Source of the DNA: Liolophura sinensis
Taxonomy: Eukaryota > Mollusca > Polyplacophora > Chitonida > Chitonidae
Reading direction: 5' to 3'
NCBI RefSeq assembly: GCF_032854445.1
Contig: NW_027018210.1
Location: 1-57,038, forward strand
Length of the DNA: 57,038 nt
Part shown: positions 37,021 through 49,136 of the stretch, in pieces
How positions within the stretch are numbered: position 1 is the stretch's first letter
Layout: every line of letters starts with the position of its first letter
Notes under the pieces: model-generated
Seen by the model: the letters and a program-made list of their open reading frames with translations, nothing else
Databases searched by the model: none
What the model was told of the DNA's origin: nothing
Translations under genes and position numbers: made by a program

Positions 37021-40000
37021 CACGTGATTATGACCTCAATGATCATTGAATTGTCACTACAGCCAAATGTATAGGTCGGACAGCAACGCGGATTGCACCA
37101 TTCGATTTCTCGTCACAAAATACGTCGGATTAGCCTCTTACCAGCAGCACTGGAACAGTTTTTCCACTTTTGCATTTTTGCCTGGTCTTTTTGTTAATTG
37201 AAATCGGCTACACTGTACTGTGTACAATCGCGACTGGTCATTACTATATTCAACTTTTGACTATATGTTATGTGCCCTTCGGTAGCCCAGAAGACGTCAA
37301 ATCTTTGGGCTAAGCCCATTTAACTCACCCAGCAATTGCCTTACTTCTAAGTCGAAGACAATCTCAATGTCATTATCTACGTGTAGAAAAACCACACCAT
37401 TTGTACATGAAAAACACAAGGTACTTGATACAGTCAGCTGTAAAAAGTACAACTGAACACTGACCCACTTCAGTAAGGTGCCAAAAGATTCGGAATTGAG
37501 CCAGGCATCGGCAGCTGTTGACAATTTCAAATTTCCCTGGTTTCCATGGAGTAAGAGCCGTTGCTACGCACGTAATTATGACATAAATGATCATTCAATT
37601 GTCGCTACAGCCAAAAGTATTGGTCGGAGAGCAACGCGGATTGCACCATTCGATTTCTCGTCAGAAAATACGTCGGATTAGCCTCTTACTAGTAGCACTG
37701 GAACAGTTTTTCCACTTTTGCATTTTTGCCTGGTCTTTTTGTTAATTGGAATCGGCTACACTGTACTCTGTACAATCGCGACTGGTCATTACTATATTCA
37801 ACTTTTGACTATAAGTTATGTGCCCTTCGGTAGCCCAGAAGACGTCAAATCTTTGGGCTAAGCCCATTTAACTCACCCAGCAATTGTCTTACTTCTAAGT
37901 CCAAGACAATCTCAATGTCTTTATATACGTGTAGAAAAACCACACCATTTGTACATCAAAAACACAAGGTACTTGATACAGTCTGCTGTAAAAAGTACAA
38001 CTAAACACTGACCCACATTTATAAGGTGCCAAAAGATGCGGAATTGGGCCAGGCATCGGCAGCTGTTAAAAAATTGCAAATATCCATGTTTTCCATGGAG
38101 TAAGAGCCGTTGCTGGGCACGTGATTATGACATAATTGATCATTGAATTGTCGCTACAGCCAAAAGTATTGGTCGGAGAGCAACGCGGATTGCACCATTC
38201 GATTTCTTGTCACAAAATACGTCGGATTAGCCTCTTACCAGCAGCACTGGAACAGTTTTTCCACTTTTGCATTTTTGCCTGGTCTTTTTGTTAATTGAAA
38301 TCGGCTACACTGTACTCTGTACAATCGCGACTGGTCATTACTATATTCAACTTTTGACTATAAGTTATGTGCCCTTCGGTAGCCCAGAAGACCTGAAATT
38401 TTTGGGTTAAGCCCATTTAACTCACCCAGCAATTGCCTTACTTCTAAGTGCAAGACAATCTCAATGTCTTTATCTACGTGTAGAAAAACCACACCATTTG
38501 TACGTGAAAAACACAAGGTACTTGATACAGTCTGCTGTAAAAAGTACAACTGAACACTGACCCACTTCAGTAAGGTTGCAAAGGATGCGGAATTGGGCCA
38601 GGCATCGGCAGCTGTTGAAAAATTGCAAATTTCCCTGGTTTCCATGGAGTAAGAGCCGTTGCTACGCACGTGATTATGACATCAATGATCATTCAATTGT
38701 CACTACAGCCAAAAGTATTGGTCGGAGAGCAACGCGGTTTGCACCATTCGATTTCTCGTCACAAAATACGTCGGATTAGCCTCTTACAAGTAGCACTGGA
38801 ACAGTTTTTCCACTTTTGCATTTTTGCCTGGTCTTTTTGTTAATTGAAACCGGCTACACTGTACTCTGTACAATCGCGACTGGTCATTACTATATTCAAC
38901 TTTTGACTATAAGTTATGTGCCCTTCGGTAGCCCAGAAGACGTCAAATCTTTGGGCTAAGCCCATTTAACTCACCCAGCAATTGTCTTACTTCTAAGTCC
39001 AAGACAATCTAAATGTCTTTATCTACGTGTAGAAAAACCAGATTATTTGTACATAAAAAACACAAGGTACTTTATACAGTCTGCTGTAAAAAGTACAACT
39101 AAACACTGATCCACATTTATAAGGTGCCAAAAGATGCGGAATTGGGCCAGGCATCGGCAGCTGTTAAAAAATTGCGAATATCCCTGGTTTCCATGGAGTA
39201 AGAGCCGTTGCTGTGCACGTGATTATGACATACATGATCATTTAAATGTCGCTACAGCCAAAAGTATTGGTCGGAGAGCAACGCGGTTTGCACCATTCGA
39301 TTTCTCGTCACAAAATACGTCGGATTAGCCTCTTTTCAGCAGCACTGGAACAGTTTTTCCACTTTTGCATTTTTGCCTGGTCTTTTAGTTAACTGAAATC
39401 GGCTACACTGTACTCTGTACAATCGCGACTGGTCATTACTATATTCAACTTTTGACTATAAGTTATGTGCCCTTCGGTAGCCCAGAAGACGTCAAATCTT
39501 TGGGCTAAGCCCATTTAACTCACCCAGCAATTGTCTTACTTCTAAGTGCAAGACAATCTCAATGTCTTTATCTACGTGTAGAAAAACCAGACCATTTGTA
39601 CATAAAAAACACAAGGTACTTGATACAGTCTGCTGTAAAAAGTACAACTGACCACAGACCCACAGGAATAAGGTCCCAAAAGATGCGGAATTGAGCCAGG
39701 TATCGGCAGCTGTTGAAAAATTGCAAATTTCCCTGGTTTCCATGGAGTAAGAGCCGTTGCTGTGCACGTGATTATGACATAAATGATCATTCAATTGTCG
39801 TTACAGCCAAAAGTATTGGTCGGAGCGCAACGCGGTTTCCACCATTCGATTTCTTGTCACAAAATACGTCGGATTAGCCTCTTACTAGTAGCACTGGAAC
39901 AGTTTTTCCACTTTTGCATTTTTGCCTGGTCTTTTTGTTAATTGAAATCGGCTACACTGTACTCTGTACAATCGCGACTGGTCATTACTATATTCAACTT

Positions 40001-42312
40001 TTGACTATATGTTATGTGCCCTTCGGTAGCCCAGAAGACGTCAAATCTTTGGGCTAAGCCCATTTAACTCACCCAGCAATTGCCTTACTTCTAAGTCGAA
40101 GACAATCTCAATGTCTTTATCTACGTGTAGAAAAACCACACCATTTGTACATGAAAAACACAAGGTACTTGATACAGTCTGCTGTAAAAAGTACAACTGA
40201 ACACTGACCCACTTCAGTAAGGTGCCAAAAGATTCGGAATTGAGCCAGGCATCGGCAGCTGTTGACAAATTGCAAATTTCCCTGGTTTCCATGGAGTAAG
40301 AGCCGTTGCTAAGCACGTGATTATGACATAAATGATCATTTAATTGTCGCTACAGCCAAAAGTATTGGTCGGAGAGCAACGCGGATTGCACCATTCGATT
40401 TCTCGTCACAAAATACGTCGGATTAGCCTCTTACTAGTAGCACTGGAACAGTTTTTCCACTTTTGCATTTTTGCCTGGTCTTTTTGTTAATTGAAACCGG
40501 CTACACTGTACTCAGTACAATCGCGACTGGTCATTACTATATTCAACTTTTGACTATAAGTTATGTGCCCTTCGGTAGCCCAGAAGACCTGAAATCTTTG
40601 GGCTAAGCCCATTTAACTCACCCAGCAATTGCCTTACTTCTAAGTGCAAGACAATCTCAATGTCTTTATCTACGTGTAGAAAAACCACACCATTTGTACG
40701 TGAAAAACACAAGGTACTTGATACAGTCTGCTGTAAAAGTACAACTGACCACAGACCTACAAGAATAAGGTGCCAAAAGATGCGGAATTGAGCCAGGTAT
40801 CGGCAGCTGTTGAAAAATTGCAAATTTCCCTGGTTTCCATGGAGTAAGAGCCGTTGCTGGGCACGTGATTATGACATAAATGATCATTCAGTTCTCGCTA
40901 CAGCCAAAAGTATTGGTCGGAGCGCTACGCGGTTTGCACCATTCGATTTGTCGTCACAAAATACGTCGGATTAGCCTCTTACTAGTAGCACTGGAACAGT
41001 TTTTCCACTTTTGCATTTTTGCCTGGTCTTTTTGTTAATTGAAACCGGCTACACTGTACTCTGTACAATCGCGACTGGTCATTACTATATTCAACTTTTG
41101 ACTATAAGTTATGTGCCCTTTGGTAGCCCAGAAGACCTGAAATCTTTGGGCCAAGCCCATTTAACTCACCCAGCAATTGCCTTATTTCTAAGTGCAAGAC
41201 AATCTCAATGTCTTTATCTACGTGTAGAAAAACCAGACCATTTGTACATAAAAAACACAAGGTACTTGATACAGTCTGCTGTAAAAAGTACAACTAAACA
41301 CTGACCCACATTTATAAGGTGCCAAAAGATGCGGAATTAAGCCAGGCATCGGCAGCTGTTAAAAAATTGGAAATATCCCTGGTTTCCATGGAGTAAGAGC
41401 CGTTGCTACGCACGTGATTATGACATCAATGATCATTCAATTGTCGCTACAGCCAAAAGTATTGGTCGGAGAGCAACGCGGTTTGCACCATTCGATTTCT
41501 CGTCACAAAATACGTCGGATTAGCCTCTTACTAGTAGCACTGGAAGAGTTTTTCCACTTTTGCATTTTTGCCTGGTCTTTTTGTTAATTGAAACCGGCTA
41601 CACTGTACTCAATACAATCGCGACTGGTCATTACTATATTCAACTTTTGACTATAAGTTATGTGCCCTTCGGTAGCCCAGAAGACCTGAAATCTTTGGGC
41701 TAAGCCCATTTAACTCACCCAGCAATTGCCTTACTTCTAAGTGCAAGACAATCTCAATGTCTTTATGTACGTGTAGAAAAACCACACCATTTGTACGTGA
41801 AAAACACAAGGTACTTGATACAGTCTGCTGTAAAAAGTACAACTGAACACTGACCCACTTCAGTAAGGTGCCAAAAGATGCGGAATTGAGCCAGGCATCG
41901 GCAGCTGTTGAAAAATTGCAAATTTCCCTGGTTTCCATGGAGTAAGAGCCGTTGCTGGGCACGTGATTATGACATAATTGATCATTCAATTGTCACTACA
42001 GTCAAAAGTATTGGTCGTAGAGCAACGCGGTTTGCACCATTCGATTTCTCGTCACAAAATACGTCGGATTAGCCTCTTACCAGCAGCACTGGAACAGGTT
42101 TTCCACTTTTGCATTTTTACCTGGTCTTTTTGTTAATTGAAATCGGCTACACTGTACTCTGTACAATCGCGACTGGTCATTACTATATTCAACTTTTGAC
42201 TATAAGTTATGTGCCCTTCGGTAGCCCAGAAGACCTGAAATCTTTGGGCCAAGCCCATTTAACTCACCCAGCAATTGCCTGACTTCTAAGTGCAAGACAA
42301 TCTCAATGCCTT

Positions 42313-42514
42313 TATCTACGTGTAGAAAAACCACACCATTTTAACATGAAAAACACAAGGTACTTGATACAGTCTGCTGTAAAACGTACAACTGAACACT
42401 GACCCACTTCAGTAAGGTGCCAAAAGATGCGGAATTGAGCCAGGCATCGGCAGTTGTTGAAAAATTGCAAATTTCCCTGGTTTTCATGGAGTAAGGTTTT
42501 TCTACACGTAGATA
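42313..42514. other. Fold-back inversion junction 2 (162-bp spacer)
   Basis: The inverted arm tatctacgtgtagaaaaacc (42313-42332) is exactly complementary to ggtttttctacacgtagata (42495-42514), with a 162-bp spacer between them. The inverted monomer breaks off after ccatggagtaag-type sequence (here catggagtaag, ending at 42495) and the forward monomer begins at ggtttttct, sharing a single g. The forward sequence resumes at the same monomer position at which array 1 stopped. Confidence 0.9.
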
Positions 42515-45500
42515 AAGACATTGAGATTGTCTTGCTCTTAGAAGTAAGGCAATTGCTGGGTGAGTTAAATGGGCTTAGCCCAAAGATTTGACGTCTTCTG
42601 GGCTACCGAAGGGCACATAACTTATAGTCAAAAGTTGAATATAGTAATGACCAGTCGCGATTGTACAGAGTACAGTGTAGCCTGTTTCAATTAACAAAAA
42701 GACCAGGCAAAAATGCAAAAGTGGAAAAACTGTTCCAGTGCTGCTGGTAAGAGGCTAATCCGACGTATTTTGTGACGAGAAATCGAATGGTGCAAACCGC
42801 GTTGCTCTCCGACCAATACTTTTAGCTGTAGCGACAATTGAATGATCATTTATGTCATAATCACGTGCCCAGCAACGGCTCTTACTCCATGGAAACCAGG
42901 GAAATTTGCAATTTGTCAACAGCTGCCGATGCCTGGCTCAATTCCGAATCTTTTGGCACCTTACTGAAGTGGGTCAGTGTTCAGTTGTACTTTTTACAGC
43001 AGACTGTATCAAGTACCTTGTGTTTTTATGTACAAATGGTGTTTTTTTTCTACACGGAGATAAGGACATTGAGATTTTCTAGGACTTAGAAGTAAGACAA
43101 TTGCTGGGTGAGTTAAATGGGCTTAGCCCAAAGATTTGACGTCTTCTGGGCTACCGAAGGGCACATAACTTATAGTCAAAAGTTGAATATAGTAATGACC
43201 AGTCGCGATTGTACAGAGTATAGTGTAGCCGATTTCAATTAACAAAAAGACCAGGCAAAAATGCAAAAGTGGAAAAACTGTTCCAGTGCTGCTGGTAAGA
43301 GGCTAATCCGACGTATTTTGTGACGAGAAATCGAATGGTGCAAACCGCGTTGCTCTCCGACCAATACTTTTGGCTGTAGCGACAATTGAATGATCATTGA
43401 TGTCATAATCACGTGCCCAGCAACGGCTCTTACTCCATGGAAACCAGGGATATTTGCAATTTTTTAACAGCTGCCGATGCCTGGCCCAATTCCGAATCTT
43501 TTGGCACCTTATAAATGTGGGTCAGTGTTCAGTTGTACTTTTTACAGCAGACTGTATCAAGTACCTTGTGTTTTTCATGTACAAATGGTCTGGTTTTTCT
43601 ACACGTAGATAAAGACATTGAGATTGTCTTGCACTTAGAAGTAAGGCAATTGCTGGATGAGTTAAATGGGCTTAGCCCAAAGATTTCAGGTCTTCTGGGC
43701 TACCGAAGGGCACATAACTTATAGTCAAAAGTTGAATATAGTAATGACCAGTCGCGATTGTACAGAGTACAGTGTAGCCGATTTCAATTAACAAAAAGAC
43801 CAGGCAAAAATGCAAAAGTGCAAAATCTGTTCCTGTGCTGCTGGTAAGAGGCTAATCCGACGTATTTTGTGACGAGAAATCGAATGGTGCAAACCGCGTT
43901 GCTCTCCGACCAATACTTTTGGCTTTAGCGACAATTCAATGAATATTGATGTCATAATCACGTGCGTAGCAACGGCTCTTACTCCATGGAAACCAGGAAA
44001 ATTTGCAATTTTTCAACAGCTGCCAATTCCTGGCTCAATTCCGCATCTTTTGGCACCTTACTGAAGTGGGTCAGTGTTCAGTTGTACTTTTTACAGCAGA
44101 CTGTATCAAGTACCTTGTGTTTTTCACGTAGAAATGGTGTGGTTTTTCTACACGTAGATAAAGACATTGAGATTGTCTTGCACTTAGAAGTAAGGCAATT
44201 GCTGGGTGAGTTAAATGGGCTTAGCCCAAAGATTTGACGTCTTCTGGGCTACCGAAGGGCACATAACTTATAGTCAAAAGTTGAATATAGTAATGACCAG
44301 TCGCGATTGTACAGAGTACAGTGTAGCCGATTTCAATTAACAAAAAGACCAGGCAAAAATGCAAAAGTGGAAAAACTGTTCCAGTGCTGCAAGTAAGAGG
44401 CTAATTCGACGTATTTTGTGACGAGAAATCGAATGGTGCAAACCGCGTTGCTCTCCGACCAATACTTTTGGCTGTAGTGACAATTGAATGATCATTTATG
44501 TCATAATCACGTGCCCAGCAACGGCTCTTACTCCATGGAAGCCAGGGAAATTTGCAATTTTTCAACAGCTGCCGATTTCTGGCTCAATTCCGCATCTTTT
44601 GGCACCTTATTCATGTGGGTCTGTGGTCAGTTGTACTTTTTACAGCAGACTGTATCAAGTACCTTGTGTTTTTTATGTACAAATGGTGTGGTTTTTCTAC
44701 ACGTAGATAAAGACATTGAGATTGTCTTGGACTTAGAAGTAAGACAATTGCTGGGTGAGTTAAATGGGCTTAGCCCAAAGATTTGACGTCTTCTGGACTA
44801 CCGAAGGGCACATAACTTATAGTCAAAAGTTGAATATAGTAATGACCAGTCGCGATGGTACAGAGTACAGTGTAGCCGATTTCAATTAACCAAAAGACCA
44901 TGTAAAAATGCAAAAGTGGAAAAACTGTTCCAGTGCTGCTGGTAAGTGGCTAAACCGACGTATTGTGTGACGACAAATCGAATGGTGCATTCCGCGTTGC
45001 TCTCCGACCAATACTTTTGGCTGTAGCGACAATTGAATGATTATTGATTTCATAATCACGTGCCCAGCAACGGCTCTTACTCCATGGAAACCAGGGATAT
45101 TTGCAATTTTTTAACAGCTGCCGATGCCTGGCCCAATTCCGCATCTTTTGGCACCTTACTGAAGTGGGTCAGTGTTCAGTTGTACTTTTTACAGCAGACT
45201 GTATCAAGTACCTTGTGTTTTTCATGTACAAATGGTATGGTTTTTCTACACGTAGATAAAGACATTGAGATTGTCTTGCACTTAGAAGTAAGGCAATTGC
45301 TGGGTGAGTTAAATGGGCTTAGCCCAAAGATTTCAGGTCTTCTGGGCTACCGAAGGGCACATAACTTATAGTCAAAAGTTGAATATAGTAATGACCAGTC
45401 GCGATTGTACAGAGTACAGTGTAGCCGATTTCAATTAACAAAAAGACCAGGCAAAAATGCAAAAGTGGAAAAACTGTTCCAGTGCTGCTGGTAAGAGGCT

Positions 45501-48500
45501 AATTCGACGTATTTTGTGACGAGAAATCGAATGGTGCAAACCGCGTTGCTCTCCGACCAATACTTTTGGCTGTAGTGACAATTGAATGATCATTTATGTC
45601 ATAATCACGTGCACAGCAACGGCTCTTACTCCATGGAAACCAGGGAAATTTGCAATTTTTCAACAGCTGCCGATTTCTGGCTCAATTCCGCATCTTTTGG
45701 CACCTTATTCATGTGGGTCTGTGGTCAGTTGTACTTTTGACAGCAGACTGTATCAAGTACCTTGTGTTTTTTATGTACAAATGGTGTGGTTTTTCTACAC
45801 GTAGATAAAGACATTGAGATTGTCTTGGACTTAGAAGTAAGACAATTGCTGGGTGAGTTAAATGGGCTTAGCCCAAAGATTTGACGTCTTCTGGACTACC
45901 GAAGGGCACATAACTTATAGTCAAAAGTTGAATATAGTAATGACCAGTCGCGATTGTACACAGTACAGTGTAGCCGATTTCAATTAACAAAAAGACCAGG
46001 TAAAAATGCAAAAGTGGAAAAACTGTTCCAGTGCTGCTGGTAAGAGGCTAATCCGACGTATTTTGTGACGAGAAATCGAATGGTGCAAACCGCGTTGCTC
46101 TCCGACCAATACTTTTGGCTGTAGCGACAATTGAGTGATTATTGATGTCATAATCACTTGCCCAGCAACGGCTCTTACTCCATGGAAACCAGGGAAATTT
46201 GCAATTTTTCAACAGCTGCCGATGCCTGGCCCAATTCCGCATCTTTTGGCACCTTATTCATGTGGGTCTGTGGTCAGTTGTACTTTTTACAGCAGACTGT
46301 ATCAAGTACCTTGTGTTTTTTATGTACAAATGGTGTGGTTTTTCTACACGTAGATAAAGACATTGAGATTGTCTTGCTCTTAGAAGTAAGACAATTGCTG
46401 GGTGAGTTAAATGGGCTTAGCCGAAAGATTTGACGTCTTCTGGGCTACCGAAGGGCACATAACTTATAGTCAAAACTTGAATATAGTAATGACCAGTCCG
46501 CGATGGTACAGAGTACAGTGTAGCCGGTTTCAATTAACAAAAAGGACCATGTAAAACTGCAAAAGAAAACTGTTCCAGTGCTGCTGGTAAGAGGCTAATC
46601 CGACGTATTTTGTGACGACAAATCGAATGGTGCAATCCGCGTTGCTCTCCGACCAATACTTTTGGCTGTAGCGACAATTGAATGATTATTGATGTCATAA
46701 TCACGTGCACAGCAACGGCTCTTACTCCATGGAAACCAGGGAAATTTGCAATTTGTCAACAGCTGCCGATGCCTGGCTCAATTCCGAATCTTTTGGCACC
46801 TGACTGAAGTGGGCCAGTGTTCAGTTGTACTTTTTACAGCAGACTGTATCAAGTACCTTGTGTTTTTTATGTACAAATGGTGTGGTTTTTCTACACGTAG
46901 ATAAAGACATTGAGATTGTCTTGCACTTAGAAGTAAGGCAATTGCTGTGTGAGTTAAATGGGCTTAGCCCAAAGATTTCAGGTCTTCTGGGCTACCGAAG
47001 GGCACATAACTTATAGTCAAAAGTTGAATATAGTAATGACCAGTCGCGATTGTACAGAGTACAGTGTAGCCGATTTCAATTAACAAAAAGACCAGGCAAA
47101 AATGCAAAAGTGGAAAAACTGTTCCAGTGCTGCTGGTAAGAGGCTAATCCGACGTATTTTGTGACGAGAAATCGAATGGTGCAAACCGCGTTGCTCTCCA
47201 ACCTATACTTTTGGCTGTAGCGACAATTGAATGATCATTGATGTCATAATCAGGTGCCCAGCAACGGCTCTTACTCCATGGAAACCAGGGATACTTGCAA
47301 TTTTTTAACAGCTGCCGATGCCTGGCTCAATTCCGCATCTTTTGGCACCTTATAAATGTGGGTCAGTGTTCAGTTGTACTTTTTACAGCAGACTGTATCA
47401 AGTACCTTGTGTTTTTTATGTACAAATGGTGTGGTTTTTCTACACGTAGATAAAGACATTGAGATTGTCTTGCACTTAGAAGTAAGGCAATTGCTGGGTG
47501 AGTTAAATGGGCTTAGCCCAAAGATTTCAGGTCTTCTGGGCTACCGAAGGGCACATAACTTTTCGTCAAAAGTTGAATATAGTAATGACCAGTCGCGATT
47601 GTACAGAGTACAGTGTAGCCGATTTCAATTAACAAAAAGACCAGGTAAAAATGCAAAAGTGGAAAAACTGTTCCAGTGCTGCTGGTAAGAGTCTAATTCG
47701 ACGTATTTTGTGAGGAGAAATCGAATGGTGCAAACCGCGTTGCTCTCCGACCAATACTTTTGGCTGTAGTGACAATTGAATGATCATTTATGTCATAATC
47801 ACGTGCACAGCAACGGCTCTTACTCCATGGAAACCAGGAAAATTTGCAATTTTTCAACAGCTCCCGATTCCTGGCTCAATTCCGCATCTTTTGGCACCTT
47901 ACTGAAGTGGGTCAGTGTTCAGTTGTACTTTTTACAGCAGACTGTATCAAGTACCTTGTGTTTTTCACGTACAAATGGTGTGGTTTTTCTACACGTAGAT
48001 AAAGACATTGAGATTGTCTTGCACTTAGAAGTAAGGCAATTGCTGGGTGAGTTAAATGGGCTTAGCCGAAAGAGTTGACGTCTTCTGGGCTACCGAAGGG
48101 CACATAACTTATAGTCAAAAGTTGAATATAGTAATGACCAGTCGCGATTGTACAGAGTACAGTGTAGCCGATTTCAATTAACAAAAAGACCAGGCAAAAA
48201 TGCAAAAGTGGAAAAACTGTTCCAGTGCTGCTGGTAAGAGGCTAATCCGACGTATTTTGTGACGAGAAATCGAATGGTGCAAACCGCGTTGCTCCCGGAC
48301 CAATACTTTTGGCTGTAGCGACAATTGAATGATCATTGATGTCATAATCACGTGCCCACCAACGGCTCTTACTCCATGGAAACCAGGGATATTTGCAATT
48401 TTTTAACAGCTGCCGATGCCTGGCCCAATTCCGCATCTTTGGCACCTTATAAATGTGGGTCAGTGTTTAGTTGTACTTTTTACAGCAGGCTGTATCAAGT

Positions 48501-48709
48501 ACCTTGTGTTTTTTACGTACAAATGGTGTTTTTTTTTCTACACGGAGATAAAGACATTGAGATTGTCTTGCACTTAGAAGTAAGGCAATTGCTGGATGAG
48601 TTAAATGGGCTTAGCCCAAAGATTTCAGGTCTTCTGGGCTACCGAAGGGCACACAACTTATAGTCAAAAAGTTGAACATAGTAATGACCAGTCGCGATTG
48701 TACAGAGTA

Positions 48710-49136
48710 CAGTGTAGCCGATTTCAATTAACAAAAAGACCGGGCAAAAATGCAAAAGTGGAAAAACTGTTGCAGTGCTGCTGGTAAGAGGCCTAATCCG
48801 ACGTAATTTGTGACGGGAAATCGAATTTTTTAACAGCTGCCGATGCCTGGCCCAATTCCGCATCTTTTGGCACCTTATAAATGTGGGTCAGTGGTTTAGT
48901 TGTACTTTTTACAGTAGACTGTATCAAGTACCTTGTGTTTTTATGTACAAATGGTCTGGTTTTTCTACACGTAGATAAAGACATTGAGATTGTCTTGGAC
49001 TTAGAAGTAAGGCAATTGCTGGGTGAGTTAAATGGGCTTAGCCCAAAGATTTGACGTCTTCTGGGCTACCGAAGGGGCACATAACTTATAGTCAAAAGTT
49101 GAATATAGTAATGACCAGTCGCGATTGTACAGAGTA
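48710..49136 (+). repeat. Monomer with ~124-bp internal deletion
   Basis: A 427-bp unit in which gggaaatcgaat joins directly to ttttttaacagctgcc at about 48826. The lost part runs from ggtgcaaaccgcg through catggaaacc to tttgcaat, so a short aat microhomology spans the break. The matching unit at 54084 in the next higher-order copy is intact. Nearby private changes (gacgtaatttg, gacgggaaatc) lie just upstream of the scar. Confidence 0.85.

Larger units (their letters stand above)
26451..42494 (-). repeat. Satellite array 2, inverted, ~549-bp monomers
   Basis: The same satellite on the opposite strand. The 5' ends of the inverted monomers (the last base of ggctacactg on the plus strand) lie at 26782, 27332, 27882, 28431, 28980, 29529, 30079, 30628, 31177, 31726, 32275, 32824, 33373, 33922, 34471, 35020, 35569, 36117, 36666, 37215, 37763, 38312, 38861, 39410, 39959, 40508, 41056, 41605 and 42154. 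Every interval is 548-550 bp, so this is the most regular part of the window. The block equals 29 monomers plus about 123 bp. It contains no truncated monomer and none of the array-1-specific variants that read aaaattgatgtc or cttcctccatgg. Common here are the variants gtagtgacaattgaatgatc and gatacctggc (read on the satellite's own strand). No gene is supported. Confidence 0.97.

Noticed and set aside
26451-42494. Simple inversion of part of the forward array
   Set aside because: The inverted block's end phases (~331 and ~209) do not complement the forward end phases (~372 on both sides). Extra loss of ~40 bp and duplication of ~163 bp would be needed, so insertion of an inverted segment is the simpler reading, though not proven.
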